From assembly GCA_020724265.1 (NCBI GenBank), contig DYHH01000001.1:130674-194673 (forward strand): 64,000 nt of DNA. Reading direction: 5' to 3'. This DNA comes from Melioribacter roseus. Lineage in GTDB: Bacteria; Bacteroidota; Ignavibacteria; Ignavibacteriales; Melioribacteraceae. Positions 51,459-59,142 of this stretch are shown here, piece after piece (the first letter of the stretch is position 1; every line of letters begins with the position of its first letter). Both the position numbers and the translations under genes were made by a program. The notes under the pieces were generated by a model that did no database searches, was not told the origin of the DNA, and saw only the letters and a program-made list of their open reading frames with translations.

Positions 51459-53993
51459 TTATTTTAAAAGAATCATCTTTTTTACTTCAGTATAATTACC
51501 GGCAGTAATTCTGTACAAGTATGTTCCGCTTGAGACTTTTTGACCGTAATTATTATCCCCTTTCCATGTTAATTTATGATTACCGGCATTAACTTCTTCG
51601 TGTATGAGTGTTTTTACTTCGCGACCAAGCATATCATAAATTTTAATTGTAACATATGATACTTCCGGTAAAGAATATTTTATTGTTGTAACCGGATTAA
51701 AAGGATTGGGGTAATTTTGTTCAAGACTGTAAGACAGTTTTAATTCTTCATCTTCTTCGATACTTGTTACAGAGCCAATTTTAAAATTAGCCGGTGTAGA
51801 ATATGATGAAGATTCGCTGTTTGTTTTACTTCTTACACGCCAAAAATATTCACCTTCATTCAACCCGGAGAGCTGAGCGTTTAGTTGAGCAATGTTATCA
51901 TAAACAGTTGCACTGCTGAATTCAGGATTACCGGCAATTTCAACTTCATAAGTGAGTTGAGATTCAGATTGAATAGGAAGATACCAGGAAAGCATCGGTG
52001 AATCGGAATCAATAGTTACACCTCTTGCGGGCGAACCGGCGAAAGGAACAACAGCACTTGCACCGGGATCAACTGTAAATTGCCACGTCGGAGATGCTAT
52101 ACTATAAGTCGAACCTCCATCATATGAAACCGAAACATACCACCAATAAGTAGCACCTGCTTGCAAGTCATCAACAATTTGAACATTTGTTGTAATTGTT
52201 TCCAATTCTTCATATAGAGTAAATAATGAAGTTTGGCTGTATGTAACTTTGTATTTATCAATGCCTAAAGCAGAACCGCTCACATACCAATAAAATGTCG
52301 GCTTAGTTGTATAAACTACACTGTTATTTTCAGGATTGGTTTGTTCAATAACTGCATTACCTCCGGCAAGTGTAAATGAGTTAAATACATAATCACTATG
52401 AGAAGGTAGAGTGACACCATCATATAATGCTACTCCCCAATAATAAGTTGAACCGTAACTCAAAGGATCATTAATTTCGTAATATGTTTCATTAATATCC
52501 GCAGTCTGATAAGAACCTGTAGTAGCACCAGCCCAATTACCGGGAGCAATATCTTTGTTCCATTTTACAATGAATGAATCCCAACCAAGTGTAGAACCTT
52601 CAACATACCAGCTCAAAGTTGGAGTATTGGTGTAAATTAAAGGATTCCCAACGGGCCAATTCAAAACAACCGTGCTGCCCATTCCACCGGCAACTGAGAA
52701 TTCTTCGATATCGGATTCTATAGTTGTTAATCCGTCAGTTGAAGAAACTTTCCACTGATAGCCAGTACCCGGGGTTAAACCACCAATTTGCAGATAAGTG
52801 TCAACAGTTGTTCCCATACTTACAAAACCACCGCCATCATCTACAAAAACTTCGAAAGTTAACGTACCGCTGTTGTATGCTTCTATATACCAATACATTG
52901 TGGGAGATGTTGTATAAATTGTAATATTATCAGTCGGATAACTTAAAGTTGGTTTTGTAGGCACAATTCCCGGTGCATCATAAGTTGTAAACTCAGCAAT
53001 ATCGGAATAATTTACTGCAGCACCGTTAATTGTTTTTACCTGCCATAAATAAGTAGTTGAAGGATCCAGGTCAGTATTTTGTTCCGCAAAAGTATTTGAA
53101 CCGGCTGATAAAGGTGCAGCGCCGTCGTCATCTAACTTGGAAAGATCACCGCCGTTATCGCCATCTTTAACAACATATACTTCGAATTCAGCATCAGGAT
53201 CATATTGGTTAGTGTACCAATAGTAAGTAGGGGTTAAATTATAAATAATATTTCCTCCAACCGGCCATGAAGGATAAGCTTTTACTGCACCTCCTTGGGT
53301 ATCAAATTCATAAACAGCAGAAAACTTGACGACACGGTCATCAACATCGAACGATCCTGAAATAGACCCGTCATCAAAATAAACTATCACACGCCAAAAA
53401 TATTTAGTTCCCCCTGTTAAACCACTTACACTTTTTGAGGTGTTTCCTAAATTATCGAAAGCAAAATCGGGGGTTTCCCATTCAAGTGCTGTTGGTAAAC
53501 TAACGGAAGATATAATTTGTAAATAAAATTTAAGACTGCCGACAGAAGAACCGAGGTACCATGAAAATTGAACGGTAGAAAAAGGATAAATTGCAGCGCC
53601 ATCAGAAGGATTAGATAACGTGATATTTATATTAGAAACGGTTGTGAAGAAATACGCATCAACGACAGGTTCAATATTATTCGCACCTGCTCCTGAAGCA
53701 TCGGCAATTCTCCAATAATACTTTGTGTTGTTATCTAAAGGAGAATATCCTAAATCAGCAAACCCGGATTCGGTAACTTGATATTCTGTCAATGCATTTA
53801 CGTCAACTTCCATAAAGTCGGTTAAGAAGTCATCGGAAGTAGAGATTTGAAGAAAGTAAGCACCGGAAGCTGTCCATTGGAAATATGGTAATATTGAAAT
53901 TCCGGTTATGCCATTATCGGGTTTTGGTTGGGCTAAAACCAGATTTATAGAAAATAAAATCGAAAGGATATAAAAAGTCGTTATCTTTTTCAT
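51459..53993 (-). CDS. T9SS-sorted FN3-like repeat surface protein 3
   Basis: 844 aa. Signal peptide ends near 'INLVLAQ'. About seven FN3-like modules, then the T9SS type A sorting domain ('NYPNPFNPVTTIKYSLPEVS', 'IYDMLGREVKTLI', 'SGTYLYRITAGN', 'KKMILLK'). It is the shortest and most diverged of the three but shares long module-level similarity, for example 'GGAVKAYPSWPVGG' versus 'GGAVKAYPSWPTGG' in protein 2. First gene of the three-gene cluster, with its own strong promoter. Confidence 0.88.
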   Translation of the reverse strand: MKKITTFYILSILFSINLVLAQPKPDNGITGISILPYFQWTASGAYFLQISTSDDFLTDFMEVDVNALTEYQVTESGFADLGYSPLDNNTKYYWRIADASGAGANNIEPVVDAYFFTTVSNINITLSNPSDGAAIYPFSTVQFSWYLGSSVGSLKFYLQIISSVSLPTALEWETPDFAFDNLGNTSKSVSGLTGGTKYFWRVIVYFDDGSISGSFDVDDRVVKFSAVYEFDTQGGAVKAYPSWPVGGNIIYNLTPTYYWYTNQYDPDAEFEVYVVKDGDNGGDLSKLDDDGAAPLSAGSNTFAEQNTDLDPSTTYLWQVKTINGAAVNYSDIAEFTTYDAPGIVPTKPTLSYPTDNITIYTTSPTMYWYIEAYNSGTLTFEVFVDDGGGFVSMGTTVDTYLQIGGLTPGTGYQWKVSSTDGLTTIESDIEEFSVAGGMGSTVVLNWPVGNPLIYTNTPTLSWYVEGSTLGWDSFIVKWNKDIAPGNWAGATTGSYQTADINETYYEINDPLSYGSTYYWGVALYDGVTLPSHSDYVFNSFTLAGGNAVIEQTNPENNSVVYTTKPTFYWYVSGSALGIDKYKVTYSQTSLFTLYEELETITTNVQIVDDLQAGATYWWYVSVSYDGGSTYSIASPTWQFTVDPGASAVVPFAGSPARGVTIDSDSPMLSWYLPIQSESQLTYEVEIAGNPEFSSATVYDNIAQLNAQLSGLNEGEYFWRVRSKTNSESSSYSTPANFKIGSVTSIEEDEELKLSYSLEQNYPNPFNPVTTIKYSLPEVSYVTIKIYDMLGREVKTLIHEEVNAGNHKLTWKGDNNYGQKVSSGTYLYRITAGNYTEVKKMILLK

Positions 53994-54106
53994 GGAAGCA
54001 CCCTCATGCTTTGTTAAAAAAAATTGGCTGGATTTTTAAGAAATTTATATTCGATCCCTCAATCGAACTTAATTTCAAAGTAAAAATAGGAACTCTTTTT
54101 GGCTGG
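53994..54106 (-). promoter_or_regulatory. Structured 5' leader RNA, copy 3
   Basis: Boxes CCAGCCAAA (54098-54106) and CCAGCCAAT (54023-54031), distal hairpin TTCGAT-TGAGGG-ATCGAA (54050-54067), proximal hairpin AAGCA-TGAGGG-TGCTT (53996-54011) ahead of the ATG. The distal stem shares almost no bases with copies 1 and 2 yet pairs perfectly and keeps the loop. Confidence 0.75.
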
Positions 54107-54114
54107 TAAGTGTG

Positions 54115-54143
54115 AATATATAGGTTTAGAAATCCTCTGTCAA
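54115..54143 (-). promoter_or_regulatory. Sigma-70 promoter of surface protein 3
   Basis: TTGACA (54138-54143), 17-bp spacer, TATATT (54115-54120): near-perfect consensus, with the start expected at the leader box. Confidence 0.85.
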
Positions 54144-54327
54144 GCATTTTTTTTAAAATATTATTTTTTTAATAGCAAATTACAATTGTAAACACAATTG
54201 ATTCATTCAAAATTGGAAGATGGAAAGATGGAATTAAGGAAGAATGGAAAGAATGTTCGCACATAATCAGCAATGATGTAAAGATAATTTTTCCAATTAG
54301 TTTAGAACAGAAAGAATAACTGAAGAC

Positions 54328-54375
54328 TTAATTCGCCAATTGGCGGCTTAGCTTTTTGTTTTTCATTTTTCTCAT
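54328..54375 (-). CDS. Candidate 15-aa basic peptide
   Basis: ATG, 15 codons, TAA, with a strong GGGAGG site 10 nt upstream (54386-54391). The sequence is very basic (MRKMKNKKLSRQLAN). A perfect 12-bp palindrome CGCCAATTGGCG (54334-54345) overlaps its 3' end. It could be a leader peptide or chance. The rest of 54144-54598 shows only the promoter region of the next gene. Confidence 0.25.
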   Translation of the reverse strand: MRKMKNKKLSRQLAN

Positions 54376-54598
54376 AGTATTTTATCCTCCCTATATTTGA
54401 AGCGAATGTTTACCTATTTAAGCTTTTTTTTAAAGTCACTTTAAATGTGAACAGAACTCAAGGGAAAAGTTCAGTTATCTAATTCGAATTCATTTCAATA
54501 ATTTTTAAGGTTGCTTATTGATATTAAAAGGAGATTATCACATATTGACCACAATTTTTATTTATTAAAATATTTTTACAAATAATTAAGTTATAATT

Positions 54599-55984
54599 AT
54601 GACAACTCCTTCAGCTCCGAGAGAACAATGGGGTTCTAAGTTAGGATTTATATTAGCTGCAGCCGGTTCTGCTATTGGACTTGGTAACATCTGGAAATTT
54701 CCATACGTGGTCGGAGAAAACGGCGGATCTGCATTTATAATAATTTATTTGTTGTGTACAGCAATAATCGGTTTACCGGTTTTAGTTGGTGAAATATTAA
54801 TTGGTAGAACAACACAAAGAAATCCAGTTGGAGCTTTTAGAGCTTTAAGCGGTTCTCGGTTTTGGGCTGGCGTTGGTGGTATGGGTGTTGCTGCCGGATT
54901 TTTAATCTTATCTTTTTATGCTGTCATTGCAGGATGGTCGGTAGGATATATTTATGAATCTTTTTCAGGAGACTTATTTAAGTATGCCGATCCAACTAAA
55001 GCTGCAGTCCATTTTGAAGAGTTGACCCACGATGTTGTCTGGATTATCGGTTACTTTGGATTTTTTATGATACTTACAATGGGTTTAGTTTATGCCGGTG
55101 TTCAAAAAGGTATTGAGCGCGGAAGTAAAATAATGATGCCCGTTTTATTCTTATTGTTGATTTTTGTTATGATAAGAGGTATAACGATGGAAGGTTCGGG
55201 TGCGGGTTTAGAATTTCTTTTAAAACCTGACTGGTCACATGTGAGCGGTCAAACATTTTTGATTGCTTTGGGACAAGCTTTCTTTACACTTAGCATGGGT
55301 ATGGGTGCAATGCTAACATATGGTAGTTATATGTCGAAAAAAGATAGTGTCCCCTCTTCTGCACTTCAAATACTTTTGCTTGATACTGCAATTGCGTTAG
55401 TTGCAGGTATTGCAATTTTTACATCTGTTTTTGCAACCGGATTAGATGCTGCCGCAGGTCCCGGATTAATATTTCATACATTGCCGGTTGTTTTCATGAA
55501 AATGCCAGGCGGTGAAATCTTTGGACCGATATTTTTTATTTTACTTTCTATTGCAGCTTTAACTTCCGCTATTTCTTTATTGGAAGTTATTACTGCATAC
55601 TTTGTTGATGAAAAAGGATGGACAAGACATCGAGCTGTGATTGTTTTTGGCAGCGTTACTTTTTTAATTGGTATTCCTTCCGCATTATCATTTAATGTTT
55701 TATCCGATACAACAATTTTCGGTTTGAACTTTTTTGGTCTTGTTGATTATTTGACGGCTAATATTATGCTTCCGCTCGGTGGATTGTTGATAGCGGTTTT
55801 CATTGCATACGTTTGGAAATTTGACAAAGCACTTATTGAATTGAAAAACGGTGCTGAAAGATTGTTCAATAAAAATCCCTTACTTATAACATTATGGCAA
55901 ATATTTATTAAATTTTTTGCACCCGTATTAATTTTCTTGGTACTTCTTCATTCAACAGGAATTTTAGATGTTCTCGGATTATAG
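54599..55984 (+). CDS. Sodium:neurotransmitter symporter family (NSS/SNF) transporter
   Basis: 461 aa, 11-12 membrane helices, LeuT fold. The N-terminal 'WGSKLGFILAAAGSAIGLGNIWKFPYVVGENGGSAF' carries the sodium and substrate site of helix 1; 'ALGQAFFTLSMGMGAMLTYGSYM' is helix 6. Members take up amino acids with Na+. The ATG has no ribosome binding site close by, although AAAGGAG occurs 65 bp upstream. The next gene is 37 bp away on the same strand and also encodes a sodium symporter. Confidence 0.9.
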   Translation: MTTPSAPREQWGSKLGFILAAAGSAIGLGNIWKFPYVVGENGGSAFIIIYLLCTAIIGLPVLVGEILIGRTTQRNPVGAFRALSGSRFWAGVGGMGVAAGFLILSFYAVIAGWSVGYIYESFSGDLFKYADPTKAAVHFEELTHDVVWIIGYFGFFMILTMGLVYAGVQKGIERGSKIMMPVLFLLLIFVMIRGITMEGSGAGLEFLLKPDWSHVSGQTFLIALGQAFFTLSMGMGAMLTYGSYMSKKDSVPSSALQILLLDTAIALVAGIAIFTSVFATGLDAAAGPGLIFHTLPVVFMKMPGGEIFGPIFFILLSIAALTSAISLLEVITAYFVDEKGWTRHRAVIVFGSVTFLIGIPSALSFNVLSDTTIFGLNFFGLVDYLTANIMLPLGGLLIAVFIAYVWKFDKALIELKNGAERLFNKNPLLITLWQIFIKFFAPVLIFLVLLHSTGILDVLGL

Positions 55985-56021
55985 TTTCATGTTCTTTTTC
56001 AAAAATTAAAAAAAGAGGATA

Positions 56022-57659
56022 ATGAAAAAATCAACTGCTGCTCTTGTCACATACGCAGTAATATTTTTATTAGTGCTTATGTGGGGTGTTTCGTTGTTTG
56101 AAACTGTTTGGGTATTCCCGGGTAATTTCGATTTCATCGGCAACTTCCCTTCCAAAGATGTTCCACTAGGTTCAATTCCATTTATGGTTATTGCGCTATT
56201 AGGAACAGGTATATTTGTAACTATAAAACTTGGTTTTCCGCAGTTAAGATATATCTGGCACGGATTAAAAGTAACCGGCGGCATTTATGATGACCCAAAT
56301 GATGAGGGAGACCTTAATCATTTCCGCGCATTAACTACTGCTCTTTCTGCTACTGTCGGCATCGGTAATATAGCAGGTGTTGCAACAGCTCTATATTACG
56401 GTGGACCGGGTGCCTTGTTTTGGATGTGGGTAACAGCTTTCTTCGGAACAACTTTAAAATTTGCCGAGTGTACTTTAGCGCTGCATTTCAGAAGTTTCGG
56501 TAAAGACGGCTTTACACAAGGCGGACCAATGTATACAATTGAAAAAGGACTTGGTCAAAAATGGCGATGGCTTGCAATCGCTTTCGCAAGTTTTGCGGTC
56601 ATTTGTTCTTTTGCTACAGGAAATGCAATCCAAGCTTTTACTGCATCGGATCAGATGTACTCGGAAGTTGTACAGATAGTAGGAGCAGAACATTTTCTTA
56701 CAAGCAAATTTACTCTGTTCGAGGGATTGACGGTTTCAATTCAACAAATTATAAATGGTTTGCTATTAGTTACGGTTGTCGGTGCTGTAATTATCGGGGG
56801 TATCGGAAGAATTGGTAAAGTAACCGGATTTTTAGCACCAATAATGGCAGCAGTTTATGTAACTGCCGCAATATTAATACTTTTCTCAAACTTCGATTCA
56901 CTTGCTCATAGTGTAGGATTAATATTTCAAATGGCATTTAATCCTCCTGCACAAGTTGCCGGTGTCGCTGGAGGTATGTTTTTATTTATACTAAACACAA
57001 TGATGTGGGGAATCAAACGAGGTCTTTATTCTAATGAAGCCGGACAAGGAAGTGCTGCTATTGCACACTCTACCGCAAAAACAAAGTACTCTGTTAGAGA
57101 AGGTTCCGTTGCATTATTGGAACCATTTATCGATACAATTATGATTTGTTCGTTAACTGGTTTAGTTATTCTTTCAACCGGGGCTTGGCATCATACAGAA
57201 TTTTACGTGAAATTTATCGACCCTAATTTCGGCGGTGAAATGATGAACAGCAGTATATTAACTTCTTATGCTTTTAAAGAAGGTTTAAGCTGGTTAATCG
57301 GATGGGGTGATAAAATAGTTACTACTTCGGTATTGCTCTTCGCAGTTTCAACAGCAATTAGTTGGTCGTATTATGGTGATAGAGCAACTGATTATTTGTT
57401 CGGAGCGAAAGCAATTATTTATTATAAATGGGTTTTCTTATTGTTTGTATTTATCGGTGCAATTGCAGAATTAGAAGCAGTTTGGAGTTTCGGAGATGCG
57501 GCTTTAGGATTTATGACCTTTCCAAATTTAATTTCTATTGTATTACTTTCAGGTTATTTGAAGAAAATTACAAAAGAGTATTTTTCTTATAAGCATTTAA
57601 CATATAAAGAATTTGTTGCTCAGGGAAAAACCTCCGAAGATCATGAATTAGAACCTTGA
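56022..57659 (+). CDS. Alanine/glycine:cation symporter (AGCS family)
   Basis: 545 aa, about 11 membrane helices. Family motifs: 'GDLNHFRALTTALSATVGIGNIAGVATALYYGGPGALFWMW', 'GGPMYTIEKGLGQKW' and 'RGLYSNEAGQGSAAIAHSTAKT'. It imports alanine or glycine with Na+. An AGAGGA site precedes the ATG. Followed by a terminator. Confidence 0.92.
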   Translation: MKKSTAALVTYAVIFLLVLMWGVSLFETVWVFPGNFDFIGNFPSKDVPLGSIPFMVIALLGTGIFVTIKLGFPQLRYIWHGLKVTGGIYDDPNDEGDLNHFRALTTALSATVGIGNIAGVATALYYGGPGALFWMWVTAFFGTTLKFAECTLALHFRSFGKDGFTQGGPMYTIEKGLGQKWRWLAIAFASFAVICSFATGNAIQAFTASDQMYSEVVQIVGAEHFLTSKFTLFEGLTVSIQQIINGLLLVTVVGAVIIGGIGRIGKVTGFLAPIMAAVYVTAAILILFSNFDSLAHSVGLIFQMAFNPPAQVAGVAGGMFLFILNTMMWGIKRGLYSNEAGQGSAAIAHSTAKTKYSVREGSVALLEPFIDTIMICSLTGLVILSTGAWHHTEFYVKFIDPNFGGEMMNSSILTSYAFKEGLSWLIGWGDKIVTTSVLLFAVSTAISWSYYGDRATDYLFGAKAIIYYKWVFLLFVFIGAIAELEAVWSFGDAALGFMTFPNLISIVLLSGYLKKITKEYFSYKHLTYKEFVAQGKTSEDHELEP

Positions 57660-57668
57660 TAAATTTAT

Positions 57669-57722
57669 AAGTCTTGAAGGTGAACTTAACATTTGAGTTG
57701 GTTTGCCTTCAGGACTTTTTTT
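57669..57722 (+). terminator. Rho-independent terminator of the symporter pair
   Basis: AAGTCTTGAAGG pairs with CCTTCAGGACTT (one G-U pair) around a 21-nt loop, followed by a run of T. It begins 9 bp after the stop. Confidence 0.8.
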
Positions 57723-57874
57723 GACTTAAGGAAAATACTACGGAAAAATTAATTCCAATCTTTTCATGTTATTCACATAAAATTGTTTATAATCTTTTCT
57801 GATTTATCATCTTTTTTTTATTCCATTCACTTAATATATTAGTAGATTCACTTTTCAGAATAAGCGGAGAATGT

Positions 57875-59077
57875 ATGGCAAATATTAACAAGATTAAAGG
57901 GAGAATTGGAATACTTACCGGTGGAGGCGATGTTCCAGGTTTAAACCCGGCAATTCGTGCAGTTACTATAAGAGCTAATCGTGAAGGATATGAAGTTATT
58001 GGAATTCGTAGAGGTTGGGCAGGTATGATCGATATTCATAGGGATGAGAAATATGATAACAGCAAAAACTATTCGGTACTTACCGAGGAACTTGTCAACA
58101 AAACCGGAAGAACCGGGGGTACTTTTCTGCATTCGTCAAGAACAAGACCAAGTCACGTACCTAAAATAAACGTACCGGAACATTTACGTGATAAGTATAA
58201 AGATGAAGTAAATGATCTCACCGAAGATGTGATGAAAAATATTGATTTTCTCGGTCTCGATTACCTTATTCCTATTGGCGGCGATGATACACTTAGCTAC
58301 GGAGTTCATCTTCATAACCAGGGGATGAAAGTAATAGCAATTCCTAAAACAATGGATAACGATGTTCCCGGAACCGATTACTGCATCGGATTTAGTACTT
58401 GCGTAACCAGAACAATTGAATTAACGCATATGTTAAGAACAACTGCCGGGTCACATGAGAGATTTCTTGTAATTGAAGTATTCGGTCGTTATGCGGGTTT
58501 TACAGCGCTACTGCCAACAATGGCAGGTGCCGCTAATAGATGCGTTATTCCTGAACACCAATTTGATATTGATAGATTGACAGAACTAATGGTAAAAGAT
58601 CGAGAAACAAATCCAAGTAATTATTCAGTAGTACTCGTATCCGAAGGAGCTATGTTTGAAGGTCAAGATATGGTTTTTGAAAATGCCGAAATGGATATGT
58701 ATGGTCATAAAAAACTTGGTGGTATCGGTGATATCGTTTCAAGTAAATTAAAAGAAATCTCACCCAAATATAATAACGGTAAAAGAGTCAATGTAATTAA
58801 TCAAAGATTAGGATATATAGTAAGGTGCGGAGACCCGGATGCTATCGATTCTATTGTACCTATGGCTTACGGTAATTTAGCTCTTGATCTTATTTTAGAA
58901 AATACATCCGGTAGATTAGTTACACTTAAAAACGGTAGATATGATAACGAACACCTGGAAGTTGTTACCAGCTTTAAGAAAAAAGTTGATGTTGAAAAAT
59001 ATTACAACATTGATAGACTCAGACCTTATTACAAAAGCTTCGAATCAAAACCGCTGTTTATTATGGCAAGTGATTAG
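57875..59077 (+). CDS. 6-phosphofructokinase, PPi-type active site
   Basis: 400 aa. 'GILTGGGDVPGLNPAIRA' binds the phosphoryl donor. The discriminating residues read GGDD (Asp where ATP enzymes have Gly in GGDGS) and PKTMDND (Lys in the motif where ATP enzymes have Gly). Both are the pyrophosphate-dependent signature. 'VFGRYAGFTAL' and 'QRLGYIVRCGDPDAIDS' complete the fructose-6-phosphate site. It would run glycolysis reversibly with PPi. A GGAG site precedes the ATG. Confidence 0.88.
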   Translation: MANINKIKGRIGILTGGGDVPGLNPAIRAVTIRANREGYEVIGIRRGWAGMIDIHRDEKYDNSKNYSVLTEELVNKTGRTGGTFLHSSRTRPSHVPKINVPEHLRDKYKDEVNDLTEDVMKNIDFLGLDYLIPIGGDDTLSYGVHLHNQGMKVIAIPKTMDNDVPGTDYCIGFSTCVTRTIELTHMLRTTAGSHERFLVIEVFGRYAGFTALLPTMAGAANRCVIPEHQFDIDRLTELMVKDRETNPSNYSVVLVSEGAMFEGQDMVFENAEMDMYGHKKLGGIGDIVSSKLKEISPKYNNGKRVNVINQRLGYIVRCGDPDAIDSIVPMAYGNLALDLILENTSGRLVTLKNGRYDNEHLEVVTSFKKKVDVEKYYNIDRLRPYYKSFESKPLFIMASD

Positions 59078-59107
59078 TATATAAGAGTAAGATTTATTTA
59101 TAATGCA

Positions 59108-59128
59108 CCGCAGACATAAAGTCTGCGG
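59108..59128. terminator. Hairpin between convergent genes
   Basis: CCGCAGAC-ATAAA-GTCTGCGG, 8-bp perfect stem, between the phosphofructokinase and helicase stops. There is no long T run on either side. It could be a weak bidirectional terminator or another short repeat. Confidence 0.5.
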
Positions 59129-59142
59129 CTACATTATTTTGT

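Noticed and set aside
42748-54000. Many 60-100 codon plus-strand ORFs inside the surface-protein genes
   Set aside because: Antisense shadows of repetitive Thr/Tyr/Ser-rich coding sequence; no ribosome binding sites or domains.
46492-54106. Guanidine-II (mini-ykkC) riboswitch or CsrA-binding leader
   Set aside because: The twin-hairpin layout is similar, but mini-ykkC loops are ACGR, and CsrA needs GGA in the loop, which the proximal UGAGGG-U hairpin lacks.
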